The translations under genes were made by a program, and so were the position numbers. Positions 16,680-24,714 of a stretch of 47,744 nt of DNA are shown in pieces. Source of the DNA: an uncultured bacterium (GTDB lineage Bacteria > Verrucomicrobiota > Kiritimatiellia > CAIKKV01 > CAITUY01). Location: NCBI GenBank assembly GCA_903908715.1, contig CAIVSY010000012.1:1-47744 (forward strand), in the 5' to 3' direction. Numbering within the stretch: position 1 is the first letter of the stretch; every line of letters begins with the position of its first letter. A model generated the notes under the pieces. That model was given only the letters and a program-made list of their open reading frames with translations. It searched no databases and was not told the origin of the DNA.

Positions 16680-17963
16680 ATGCGCGTCCTGATGTTCGGT
16701 TGGGAATTTCCGCCACATATCAGCGGCGGGCTCGGTACGGCGTGCCAGGAAATCACCCGGGCACTGACCCGCAGAAAAGTGCAGGTAACCTTTGTCGTTC
16801 CAAAGGCTCCGCCTGCGCCACGTCAGTCCCCTGTCCACCTGGTATCCGCCGCCGACGTTCCGGCCGGCGACACCGGTTACGCCACCGAATCATTCCTGCA
16901 GCGATTGGATATCCGCCCTGTCGCATCCCTCCTCCGCCCCTACCTTACCGTCCCCGAATACCGCCAAATGACCGAATGTTCCACGGCGGCTGGCATCGCC
17001 CCGCAATCCCGCCACGGCGGGGTCTTCTCCTCCCCCTCGACATACAGCCCGGACCTGCTGGCCGAAGTGGCCCGCTACAGTAATGTCGCGGAAATCCTTT
17101 CCGCAAAGGAACACTTCGATGTCATCCATGCACACGACTGGATGACTTTCCTGGCCGGCATCCGCGCAAAGCGGGTCAGCGGCAGGCCGCTGGTCGTCCA
17201 TATCCATTCACTGGAATGTGACCGGAGCGGGGCAGGCGGCAACCCCGACATCGTCCACATCGAGAAACTCGGAATGGAAGCCGCTGACCATGTCATTGCC
17301 GTCAGCCATTATACCCGGCAGCAGATCCTCGAACGCTATGGCATCGCCCCGGAGAAGGTCACCGTGATCCACAACGCCGTTTCCCGGCGGCGCGCCCGGG
17401 CGGAGTACCGTGTCGAGCGGAATCCGGATGAGAAAATCGTTCTTTTCCTCGGGAGGATCACCTTCCAGAAAGGACCCGATTATTTTGTCGAGGCCGCCTC
17501 GCGTGTCCTCGCCCGGATGCCGGATGCCAGGTTTGTAATGGCCGGCGTGGGCGATATGCTGCCCCGCATGATTGAGCGCGTGGCTGAATTGCGCCTGGGA
17601 CACCGCTTCCACTTCACGGGGTTCCTCAAGGGTCAGGACGTCGAGCGAATGTATGCCATGAGTGATCTGTACGTGATGCCCAGCGTCTCCGAACCCTTCG
17701 GAATCTCCCCCCTGGAAGCCATGGCCTATGATGTACCCGTGATTGTCTCGCGGCATGCGGGAGTCAGCGAGGTGATCCGTCATGCCTTGAAGGTTGACTT
17801 CTGGAATGTCGACGAGATCGCCGACAAGATCCTCTCGGTCCTCCAACATCCTGCCCTCTCCGCCGAGTTGTTGCGCAACAGCCGCCAGGAACTGCGCACC
17901 ATCTGCTGGAACGTGGCGGCCGGCCGGATCCTCGACGTGTATCGCCGGATCACAAGACCCTAG
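16680..17963 (+). CDS. Glycogen-synthase-like GT4 glycosyltransferase
   Basis: A 427-residue GT-B enzyme. The N-terminus 'MFGWEFPPHISGGLGTACQEI' has the Lys/Gly-rich loop typical of glycogen/starch synthase-like proteins (here 'SGGLG'). 'VIHAHDWMTFLAG' and 'HIHSLECDRSG' lie mid-protein. The C-terminal domain has 'LFLGRITFQKGPDYFVEAA' and the E-x7-E motif in 'SEPFGISPLEAMAYD'. Location between a debranching enzyme and a GH57 amylase points to alpha-glucan synthesis, probably ADP- or UDP-glucose dependent. It is closer to GT4 than to classical GT5 GlgA, so the glucan role is likely but not certain. Confidence 0.85.
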   Translation: MRVLMFGWEFPPHISGGLGTACQEITRALTRRKVQVTFVVPKAPPAPRQSPVHLVSAADVPAGDTGYATESFLQRLDIRPVASLLRPYLTVPEYRQMTECSTAAGIAPQSRHGGVFSSPSTYSPDLLAEVARYSNVAEILSAKEHFDVIHAHDWMTFLAGIRAKRVSGRPLVVHIHSLECDRSGAGGNPDIVHIEKLGMEAADHVIAVSHYTRQQILERYGIAPEKVTVIHNAVSRRRARAEYRVERNPDEKIVLFLGRITFQKGPDYFVEAASRVLARMPDARFVMAGVGDMLPRMIERVAELRLGHRFHFTGFLKGQDVERMYAMSDLYVMPSVSEPFGISPLEAMAYDVPVIVSRHAGVSEVIRHALKVDFWNVDEIADKILSVLQHPALSAELLRNSRQELRTICWNVAAGRILDVYRRITRP

Positions 17964-17972
17964 CAGGATCCC

Positions 17973-19238
17973 ATGCCTTCCTTGTGCCTTTATTTCCAGG
18001 TGCACCAGCCAATCCGCTTACGCCGCTACACCTTCTTTGACATCGGGAAATCCTCCGAATACGCCGACCAGGCCTCCAATCGTTCCATCCTGAAACGGGT
18101 GTCTGGAAAGTGTTATCTGCCTGCCGCCAGTCTCCTGCACCGGCTGATCCGCAGCCATCACGGAAAATTCCGCCTGGCCTTTTCGCTCTCAGGCACCGTC
18201 CTGGACCAGCTTGAGCAGTCCGCCCCGGAAGTCATCCATGCCTTTCAACGGCTTGCCAGGACCGGTTGTGTCGAATTCCTCAACGAAACCTACTACCACT
18301 CCCTCGCCTGCGTGTATTCCCCGGATGAATTCGCCGCACAGGTGCAACAACACCGGGAGCGCATCCACAAGCTCTTCGGACAGTATGCCACCACCTTCCG
18401 GAACACCGAACTCATCTACCGGGATGCCCTCGTCCGCGAGGTCGCAAATCTTGGCTACCGCGTCATCCTTGCGGAAGGCGCCGCCCCTGTCCTGCGGCGA
18501 CGCAGCCCGGACAAGGTCTACCGTCCCTCCGGTTGCCCCGGTCTCCGCGTACCGACGCGGAACTGCCGTTTTTCCGATGATATTGCGTTCCGCTTCACAG
18601 GCCGCAACAGCCACTCCTCGCCGCTTACAGCCGGACTCTTTGCCGAACGCCTCCAGCGAGCCTCCCGGAAGGCGCAGGTCATCAACCTGTTCATGGATTT
18701 CGAAACCTTCGGGGAGCATCAATGGGCCGAGACGGGAATTATGAACTTCCTGCGGGATCTTCCCGCCGCGGTCCTTGCCCTGCCTGGCTTCTGTTTCCAG
18801 ACCCCAGCCGAGGCCGCCGCAGCCTATCCCGCAACCGCCACCCTGAAAGTCCCCCGGTTCACCTCCTGGGCGGATACGGAACGGGATCTTTCCGCATGGC
18901 TGGGTAACACCATGCAGCGGGATGCCGCCAAATCCCTGTATGAAATGGAGCCAGCCATACGGGCGGCCAGCAACCCCGACCTCCTTCATATCTGGCGCCT
19001 GCTCCAGACTTCCGACCATTTCTATTACATGTGCACCAAGCATTGGAGCGATGGCGACGTTCATAAGTATTTCAATCCCTTCCCGTCACCCTATGACGCC
19101 TACATAACCTACATGAATGTCCTTGCCGATTTACACTCCCGCATCCAGCTCAAGGCCGGGCGCCGGGATGGCACCGTCAGTCACGGCATCAGGCATTACC
19201 GCAGGCCAAAGGCTGTCCCGCCGGATGAGCAGGATTGA
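17973..19238 (+). CDS. GH57 alpha-amylase/glucanotransferase-like enzyme
   Basis: A 421-residue protein with the conserved GH57 regions: 'YFQVHQPIRLRRY' at the N-terminus (His of region 1), the nucleophile-bearing 'FLNETYYHSLA' (about residue 100) and the acid Asp in 'LFMDFETFGEHQW' (about residue 235). It also shows 'FRNTELIYRD' and 'SDHFYYMCTKHW' of the amylase subgroup. It should cut or transfer alpha-1,4-glucan in the cytoplasm, as no signal peptide is seen. It lies 9 bp after the glycogen-synthase-like gene and completes the glycogen cluster. Confidence 0.88.
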   Translation: MPSLCLYFQVHQPIRLRRYTFFDIGKSSEYADQASNRSILKRVSGKCYLPAASLLHRLIRSHHGKFRLAFSLSGTVLDQLEQSAPEVIHAFQRLARTGCVEFLNETYYHSLACVYSPDEFAAQVQQHRERIHKLFGQYATTFRNTELIYRDALVREVANLGYRVILAEGAAPVLRRRSPDKVYRPSGCPGLRVPTRNCRFSDDIAFRFTGRNSHSSPLTAGLFAERLQRASRKAQVINLFMDFETFGEHQWAETGIMNFLRDLPAAVLALPGFCFQTPAEAAAAYPATATLKVPRFTSWADTERDLSAWLGNTMQRDAAKSLYEMEPAIRAASNPDLLHIWRLLQTSDHFYYMCTKHWSDGDVHKYFNPFPSPYDAYITYMNVLADLHSRIQLKAGRRDGTVSHGIRHYRRPKAVPPDEQD

Positions 19239-19314
19239 CGCGGCCATCGTGCGTGGCTAGAGTATGGTCCGGTTCAGGGGAAAACCTGAAGCTGACCGGC
19301 AGGGAGAACACCAG

Positions 19315-19503
19315 ATGTCAAAACAAGGTATGTCTTTCGCGGATGTCCTGATCATTCTAGCCATTGTGCTCCTGCTGGCGGCCCTGGCCGTTCCCCGCTT
19401 CATCCAAGCCCCGGACTACGGGGATGAACAGGATGACGTGGCGACCGAAAGCACAAACAGTGTCGGATCCGCAGGCGCGACCAACACAACGTCAGCGCCC
19501 TGA
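19315..19503 (+). CDS. Pseudopilin-like microprotein
   Basis: A 62-residue protein: short basic leader MSKQG, then 'MSFADVLIILAIVLLLAALAVP', an almost textbook type IV pilin N-terminal helix. The G|M cleavage site and an acidic residue at mature position 5 (Asp instead of Glu) are present. Only about 33 acidic/Thr/Ser-rich residues follow, so there is no globular pilin head. GGGAGA lies upstream of the ATG at 19315, making this start better than 19264. It could be a minor membrane peptide processed by prepilin peptidase, or a pilin remnant. Function unknown. Confidence 0.6.
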   Translation: MSKQGMSFADVLIILAIVLLLAALAVPRFIQAPDYGDEQDDVATESTNSVGSAGATNTTSAP

Positions 19504-19541
19504 TCCGCAAGCGTGCGCAAGCAACCTCGCACCCGCCGGTT

Positions 19542-20387
19542 TCACGGCGTGAGAAGGGTGTTATCCAGCAGGCGGGTCTTGCCAACCCATACCGCAAGGA
19601 CCACGAGGCAGCGCCGGTCCAGCTTCTGCAGCGGCTCCAGCGTAACATCATCCACGATTTCGGCGTAGTCCACCCTCGCAGAGGGGATTGCACGAAACAC
19701 CTCCATCATGGCGGCAAGAAGCCGCTCCACCTCCCGCTCCCCACCCGCAAACAAGTCTTCCACCCGGTCCAAAGCCCGCCGGAGGCAAAGCGCATCCTGC
19801 CGCTCCGCAGGCGCAAGATACTGGTTCCTCGAACTCATCGCCAGGCCGTCCGGCTCCCTGACAATCGGGCCGACCACCATCTCCACAGGAAAATCCAGAT
19901 CCCGGACCATCCGGGAAATCAGCCGCGCCTGCTGGACATCCTTCTGGCCGAATACCGCGACATCCGGTTGCACACAATTGAACAATTTGGCCACCACGGT
20001 CAGGACCCCGCGGAAATGCCCCGGCCGGCTGGCTCCGCACAACCCCGATGACAACCTCTGCTCGTCCACAAAGACACTATGATCCCCGGCATACATCGCG
20101 CCGGTTTCGGGATAAAACAGAACGTCGACTCCCGCACCGCGGCAGAGCGCCTCATCCCGCTCCGGATCACGGGGGTATTTCTCAAAATCCTCCCCGGGCA
20201 GAAACTGGGTCGGATTAACAAAGATACTTACAACAACCAGGTCGGCCGTGCGGCGGGCCAATTGCACAAGCGAGAGATGCCCCTCATGCAGACAGCCCAT
20301 CGTGGGAACAAACCCGACCCGGCGCCCCGAGCGCTTACTCTGCAGGGACCAGGCCCTCATCGCCTCCACTGTCCGGATCACCTGCAT
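19542..20387 (-). CDS. panC: Pantoate--beta-alanine ligase
   Basis: A 281-residue enzyme of coenzyme A/pantothenate synthesis, joining pantoate and beta-alanine with ATP. Clear family motifs: 'VPTMGCLHEGHLSLV' (HxGH, about residue 30), 'SIFVNPTQF', 'DVAVFGQKDVQQ' and the KMSKS-like 'MSSRNQYL'. Length is that of PanC. The start ATG at 20387 lies 1 bp after the histidine kinase stop (20389-20391), so it is probably the second gene of that transcript. The longer frame from 20480 would only add a shadow of the kinase gene. Confidence 0.96.
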   Translation of the reverse strand: MQVIRTVEAMRAWSLQSKRSGRRVGFVPTMGCLHEGHLSLVQLARRTADLVVVSIFVNPTQFLPGEDFEKYPRDPERDEALCRGAGVDVLFYPETGAMYAGDHSVFVDEQRLSSGLCGASRPGHFRGVLTVVAKLFNCVQPDVAVFGQKDVQQARLISRMVRDLDFPVEMVVGPIVREPDGLAMSSRNQYLAPAERQDALCLRRALDRVEDLFAGGEREVERLLAAMMEVFRAIPSARVDYAEIVDDVTLEPLQKLDRRCLVVLAVWVGKTRLLDNTLLTP

Positions 20388-20388
20388 T

Positions 20389-22416
20389 TCAGGAACCCAG
20401 GCGCTTGCGGATCGCGGCAAGAAACACATCCGCCTTGACAGGCTTGCGCAACAGGCAATGCACACTGCCGTCACCCACAATCGCGGTCAGGGACGCAGGC
20501 GGCGAAAAACCGGAACAAAAAATGACGGAGGGAACCGGCCATCGCTTGCTCGCACAAAGTTTGCTGATGGACACAAAGGCTTCCCGTCCGTCCTGAACCG
20601 GCATCTGCAGATCCATGACCACCAAGTCATGATGCCCCTCCTCGAATGCCCGGACCGCCTCCTGGCCATTGCAGGCCTGATCAATCACCACATCGGGATT
20701 CTCCGTCATGATGATCATGGAAAACAGCTTGCGGATCATCTGCTCGTCATCGACGATCAGGATTCTCTTCCCCTTCCGATCCGCCGCCCTTCCGCCTTGG
20801 GGTTTCGGGGTTTCCTCGATGGCGTCGCGCACGGCCCTGGCAACCCGTTCCACCGTCAACGGCTTGCGCAGGTAGGCCCCCGCGCCAAGCTCCTGGGCCT
20901 TGGCTACACTGCGCGCCATCTTGGAAAAACCGGAAACCAGGATCACCTTTTGCTGCGGCACAACCTTGCGAATCGCCTCGAATGTCTCCAGGCCATCCAT
21001 TCCCCCGTCAAGGACCATGTCGAGGATGATCAGGTCGAACCGGTATCCCTCCCCGCGCAACATTCGCACGCATTCCTCACCACCGGATACCCCCATCGCC
21101 TTGTACCCCAGCGCCTGCAGGAGACTGACCAGGATATTAACCTGCAACTCATCATCGTCCACGACCAGAACGGATTCGTTGCCGCGCGGGAGATCCATCC
21201 CTTCCACTTTCGGTTTTGCACTGCGGTACACCGGAAGGTACACGTAAAATGCGGATCCCTTGCCAACCGCTGTCTCCAGGTCTATGTACCCCTTATGGTC
21301 GCGGATAATCCCGTGCACAATGCTCAACCCGAGCCCCGAACCACGAACCTTCCCGCCCCTCTTCGTCGTAAAGAAAGGGTCGAAAATCTGCTCACGGATT
21401 TCCGGCGGAATTCCCGCACCCGTGTCGGATACGCTGATCTTCACATACTCACCGAGATTGACGGTCTCATACTGGCCGATCGGCGCATCCAGGTAGATGT
21501 TCTCCGTCCGGACCATCAGGCAACCGTTCTCATCCATCGCGTCAACCGCGTTCTGGCAAAGGTTCTCAACCACGCGGCGCAACTGATCCTTCCCGCCCCG
21601 CACCGGAAGCAGATTGTCAGCCAGTTCCATGGAAATCGTGATGCCTGGAGCGGTCGCCGCCTGCAGGAGCTTGACCACCTGCTCGACGACCGAATTGACA
21701 TCCACCTCCTCATCTCCGACATGCCCGCGCCGCGCAAGGCTGAGCAACTGCTGGGTCAGGCGGGACATGTCGCTCGCCGTCTTCTCCATGATATCGATAT
21801 ACTCGAGAACGGAACTTCCCGCCGGCAGTTCACGACGAATCAGATCCGGATACGCAAGCAGCGGGGTCAGCAGGTTGTTGAAATCATGCGCGATCTGCCC
21901 CGCCAGCGTGCCGGCCATTTCCAGGCGCTCGGCCCGCATCAGCTTGGCATCCATCACATCCCCGGAATCCGCACGACCTTCCAACCCTTCGCGCGTAAGG
22001 AGAAAATACAGCTGTTTGGGACCCTGCTTCTGGCTGGAAATACGATACAAGTCGCACTCGCAAGGGATCATTGCGCCATCCCGGCGACACGCCACCGCAT
22101 CAAAAGCAACCTGCTGCCCCGCCTCATAGGCCTTGACGGCAAGGCCTATCTTCACTTCATCCATGCGCGCCACAACATCCGCCAGATTGTGCGAAACCAG
22201 CTCATCACGGCCATACCCGAGCATCCGGGCGGCCGCTTCACTGGCCGCAAGAATGCGTCCGGAGGAATCCGTCAGAAGGACAGCATGAACCGCGCCTTGC
22301 AGAACCTCCTCGGGTGTCAGCGAACTGTCGATAACAGCAGGAACGGCATCGCCCGAGCCCTTCGGGCCCAATCCCTTGCCGATCTTCCTTAAGTTGAAAC
22401 GAATGGCTTCAGCCAT
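20389..22416 (-). CDS. Hybrid sensor histidine kinase with two receiver domains
   Basis: A 675-residue cytoplasmic hybrid kinase without membrane segments. Order: PAS (about 35-145, 'LLTDSSGRILAASEAAARMLGY'), HisKA with phospho-acceptor His in 'GQIAHDFNNLLTPLL' (about 177), HATPase with N-box 'NLCQNAVDAM' and G-boxes 'SDTGAGIP' and 'GSGLGLSIV', receiver 1 ('VLVVDDDE', Asp in 'IILDMVL'), and receiver 2 ('ILIVDDEQ', Asp in 'VVMDLQMP', Lys in 'LLRKP'). The AHDFNN type resembles NtrB/GHKL-like kinases. The ATG at 22416 is chosen because any upstream extension would cross the divergent rpsU gene. No partner regulator is adjacent. Confidence 0.93.
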   Translation of the reverse strand: MAEAIRFNLRKIGKGLGPKGSGDAVPAVIDSSLTPEEVLQGAVHAVLLTDSSGRILAASEAAARMLGYGRDELVSHNLADVVARMDEVKIGLAVKAYEAGQQVAFDAVACRRDGAMIPCECDLYRISSQKQGPKQLYFLLTREGLEGRADSGDVMDAKLMRAERLEMAGTLAGQIAHDFNNLLTPLLAYPDLIRRELPAGSSVLEYIDIMEKTASDMSRLTQQLLSLARRGHVGDEEVDVNSVVEQVVKLLQAATAPGITISMELADNLLPVRGGKDQLRRVVENLCQNAVDAMDENGCLMVRTENIYLDAPIGQYETVNLGEYVKISVSDTGAGIPPEIREQIFDPFFTTKRGGKVRGSGLGLSIVHGIIRDHKGYIDLETAVGKGSAFYVYLPVYRSAKPKVEGMDLPRGNESVLVVDDDELQVNILVSLLQALGYKAMGVSGGEECVRMLRGEGYRFDLIILDMVLDGGMDGLETFEAIRKVVPQQKVILVSGFSKMARSVAKAQELGAGAYLRKPLTVERVARAVRDAIEETPKPQGGRAADRKGKRILIVDDEQMIRKLFSMIIMTENPDVVIDQACNGQEAVRAFEEGHHDLVVMDLQMPVQDGREAFVSISKLCASKRWPVPSVIFCSGFSPPASLTAIVGDGSVHCLLRKPVKADVFLAAIRKRLGS

Positions 22417-22440
22417 CTCGAGCCCCCAGTTACTGCCGAC

Positions 22441-22469
22441 ATGGTATAGGGTCGCATCCCGCCTGTCAA
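22441..22469 (-). promoter_or_regulatory. Promoter of the histidine kinase-panC unit
   Basis: On the minus strand a perfect TTGACA (22469-22464) lies 17 bp before TACCAT (22446-22441), a -10 with 4 of 6 matches. The leader before the ATG at 22416 would be short (about 18 nt). Confidence 0.5.
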
Positions 22470-22530
22470 CCTGTCGCTCTATTCCGGACCCGACGGAATC
22501 CTCCCAGCCGTAAGCCGCTGTCCGGAATGC

Positions 22531-22560
22531 TTGACGCCAACCGGTCGGTTCGCTTATACA
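22531..22560 (+). promoter_or_regulatory. rpsU promoter, TTGACG-18-TATACA
   Basis: TTGACG (22531-22536) and TATACA (22555-22560) are 18 bp apart (17 if TTATAC is used). Leader of about 63 nt to the rpsU GTG. An inverted pair, ATTCCGGA (22481-22488) and TCCGGAAT (22521-22528), lies just upstream and could be a regulator site shared with the divergent promoter. Confidence 0.6.
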
Positions 22561-22629
22561 TCTACCGTCGTTGGCCCGAGGGAGAGGGAAACCACCACCC
22601 CGGGTCCGGAAGGGAAGGTGAATTCGTTC

Positions 22630-22812
22630 GTGGCACAGGTAAAAATTAGAAGAGGCGAGACTGTCGACAAGGCCCTGCGGCGGCTGAAGAAGATCATGGA
22701 CAAGGAAGGGATCATGAAGGAGATCCGTGCCCATCGTTACTTCGAGAAGCCCAGCGAGCAGCGGCGCCGTAAGGCAGCCCGTGCGCGCGCCCGCGCGAAG
22801 TACGGCACCTGA
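22630..22812 (+). CDS. rpsU: 30S ribosomal protein S21
   Basis: A 60-residue basic protein with the bS21 signature 'VKIRRGETVDKALRRLKK' at the N-terminus and an Arg/Lys-rich C-terminus ('RRRKAARARARAKYGT'). It binds the small ribosomal subunit near the 3' end of 16S rRNA and helps start translation. The GTG at 22630 is preferred because the protein then begins (M)AQVK as in the family, with AAGGTGA about 9 nt upstream; the upstream open frame is not conserved-looking. It is monocistronic, closed by the terminator at 22829. Confidence 0.95.
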   Translation: MAQVKIRRGETVDKALRRLKKIMDKEGIMKEIRAHRYFEKPSEQRRRKAARARARAKYGT

Positions 22813-22828
22813 TGTGTTGTCTTGATGC

Positions 22829-22863
22829 AAAGCTCCCCGGCCCAACCGGGGAGCTTTGTTTTT
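22829..22863 (+). terminator. Strong intrinsic terminator after rpsU
   Basis: A perfect 12-bp stem (22829-22840 with 22846-22857, AAAGCTCCCCGG and complement), a CCCAA loop and a GTTTTT tail. The next gene starts only 5 bp after the T-run, so some read-through may feed it. Confidence 0.93.
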
Positions 22864-22867
22864 CCCC

Positions 22868-23803
22868 ATGATCTTCTCGCTTACAACCCGCTGGAACGCA
22901 AACCGGCATTCCACCGGCGAAGCCATGCTCGAGGAAATCCTCAACCTCGGGTTCTCCCATGTGGAATTGGGGTACGACCTGACCCCGAACCTGGTTCCGG
23001 GCGTCCTCGCCATGGTTGCATCCGGAAACATCCGGGTGGACAGCCTGCACGCCTATTGTCCCCTGCCCCCCGTCGTACCGTTCCCTCACCCGGAACCGTT
23101 TACCCTGGCTAGCCCGGATGCGGCCGTCCGCTCGAGCGCCGTACACCATCTGCAGAACACCATCCGTTTCGCCGCCGAAATCGGCGCCCGCGTCGTGGTA
23201 ACCCATGCCGGGAACGCCGATATGAAACTCTTTTTCCCGACCCTCGTTGACCTGGTCCTCGCAGGTAAGAAGGAGGATACGGAATACGAGGACCTGCGGG
23301 TGAAGACCATTATCGCCAGGGAAAAAGCCGCCGCCCGCCAGCTCCCCCTTTTGTACGCCGGCCTGGAAAAGATCCTGCCCCTGCTCGCCGAAACCCGCGT
23401 CATACTCGCCCTGGAGATCCTCCCGACCTGGGAGGCCTTCCCGAGTGAGATGGAAATGGAGAAACTGCTCACGCATTTCGATTCCCCGTGGCTCCAGTGC
23501 TGGCACGACTTCGGTCACGGGCAGATCCGGGAAAACCTCGGTTTCACAAACCACCTGCGCTGGTTCAAACGACTCCGCCCCCGCATGGCCGGCGTGCATA
23601 TCCATGATGTGATCTACCCCCATCAGGATCACGTCATGCCGCCAGACGGCTCCATCGATTTCCCGTTGTTTCGCGAAGCCGTGCAAGGTGATATAGTGCG
23701 GGTGCTCGAGCCTTCCCAGAACCTGCCCGCAGAGGATTTGACGAGAGGACTGCAAACCCTGCGCGAGGCCTGGGAAACGGGCAAACTGTCGGAGGGATCA
23801 TGA
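22868..23803 (+). CDS. Sugar phosphate isomerase/epimerase-like TIM barrel protein
   Basis: A 311-residue protein of the xylose-isomerase-like TIM-barrel superfamily (AP endonuclease family 2 fold). Visible: the start 'FSLTTRWNANRH', 'GFSHVELGYDL' on an early strand, 'GARVVVTHAGNAD', the metal-ligand-like Glu in 'VILALEILPTWE', 'CWHDFGHGQIRE' and 'GVHIHDVIYPHQDH' with probable metal His/Asp residues. Reaction unknown. The ATG at 22868 directly follows the rpsU terminator and has no clear ribosome site; an internal ATG at 22925 is possible. It overlaps the next gene by 4 bp. Confidence 0.75.
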   Translation: MIFSLTTRWNANRHSTGEAMLEEILNLGFSHVELGYDLTPNLVPGVLAMVASGNIRVDSLHAYCPLPPVVPFPHPEPFTLASPDAAVRSSAVHHLQNTIRFAAEIGARVVVTHAGNADMKLFFPTLVDLVLAGKKEDTEYEDLRVKTIIAREKAAARQLPLLYAGLEKILPLLAETRVILALEILPTWEAFPSEMEMEKLLTHFDSPWLQCWHDFGHGQIRENLGFTNHLRWFKRLRPRMAGVHIHDVIYPHQDHVMPPDGSIDFPLFREAVQGDIVRVLEPSQNLPAEDLTRGLQTLREAWETGKLSEGS

Positions 23804-24714
23804 GGATTCTTGTAACAGGCGCGGCTGGATTCGCCGGCAGGCATTTCCTCCATGAAGCCGCCCTGGGCGGCCATACAACAATCGCCCTGGATGTGAACCC
23901 GCCACCCTCCTCAACCCCTTGCGAGGGATTCGTACCCGCGAGCCTGATGGATCCTGCAGCCCTGCGCGAGGCCATTGTGCGCTGCTCACCCGATGCCTGC
24001 CTGCATCTGGCCGCCATCGCCTTCGTGCCGGCAGCCGACTCGGACCCCTCGGGCGTCGTGAACACGAACATTCTGGGCACCACCCACTTGCTGGAAGCAT
24101 TCCGGACCGCGGCTCCCAATGCCCGTATCCTGATCGTATCCAGCAGCCAGGTCTACGGGCAGCGGAATCATCCCACCCCCATCCCCGAAGACACCCCCCT
24201 TACACCGGATTCGCTCTATGCCATCACCAAGGCGGCCGCGGACGATATCGCCCGCTTCTACGCGCGCCAATTCAATATGGCGGTCACCGTGGCCCGGCCC
24301 GGCAACCATACCGGACCCGGCCAGTCCCCCAGTTTCGTCGTTCCCGCTTTCGCCCGGCAACTTCAGGCCATCCGCCAGGGCGGCATAAACGCCATCCGGG
24401 TCGGAAATCTGAATAGCTCACGGGATTTTACCGATGTGCGCGATGTGACCAGAGCCTACCGGCTCCTGCTGGAAAAGGGTCAACCCGGACTCGCCTATAA
24501 TATCGCATCGGGCCGCCACTACACCATCGGCGCCATCCTGGATATGCTTTGCCATATGGCGGACGTCAAACCCGAAATCATCCAGGACCCCGCACTGTAC
24601 CGGCCGGACGGACAATGTCCTTCCCTCAACACCACCCGCCTCGTCCAGACCACAGGCTGGCAACCCGCCTACGACATCCGCAAAACCCTCTCCGACATCC
24701 TTGAGGTCGCATGA
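23800..24714 (+). CDS. NAD(P)-dependent nucleotide-sugar epimerase/reductase (RMD-like)
   Basis: A 304-residue extended short-chain dehydrogenase. Rossmann motif 'VTGAAGFAG' at the N-terminus, 'LHLAAIAFVP', catalytic Ser-Tyr-Lys in 'VSSSQVYG' and 'YAITKAA', and 'RPGNHTGPGQ' with 'RDFTDVRDVTRAY', which resemble GDP-4-keto-6-deoxy-mannose reductases. It probably acts on a nucleotide sugar for surface glycan synthesis. It overlaps both neighbours by 4 bp (ATGA), forming a three-gene unit with the TIM-barrel protein and the flippase-like gene. Confidence 0.85.
   Translation: MRILVTGAAGFAGRHFLHEAALGGHTTIALDVNPPPSSTPCEGFVPASLMDPAALREAIVRCSPDACLHLAAIAFVPAADSDPSGVVNTNILGTTHLLEAFRTAAPNARILIVSSSQVYGQRNHPTPIPEDTPLTPDSLYAITKAAADDIARFYARQFNMAVTVARPGNHTGPGQSPSFVVPAFARQLQAIRQGGINAIRVGNLNSSRDFTDVRDVTRAYRLLLEKGQPGLAYNIASGRHYTIGAILDMLCHMADVKPEIIQDPALYRPDGQCPSLNTTRLVQTTGWQPAYDIRKTLSDILEVA

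Noticed and set aside
20248-22392. 714-codon open frame antisense to the histidine kinase
   Set aside because: The opposite strand encodes a complete PAS-HisKA-HATPase-REC-REC protein; the antisense product is His/Arg-rich and unrecognisable.
22416-23031. N-terminal extension of the histidine kinase to 880 residues
   Set aside because: It would be read through the reverse of rpsU and its terminator and has no domain similarity.
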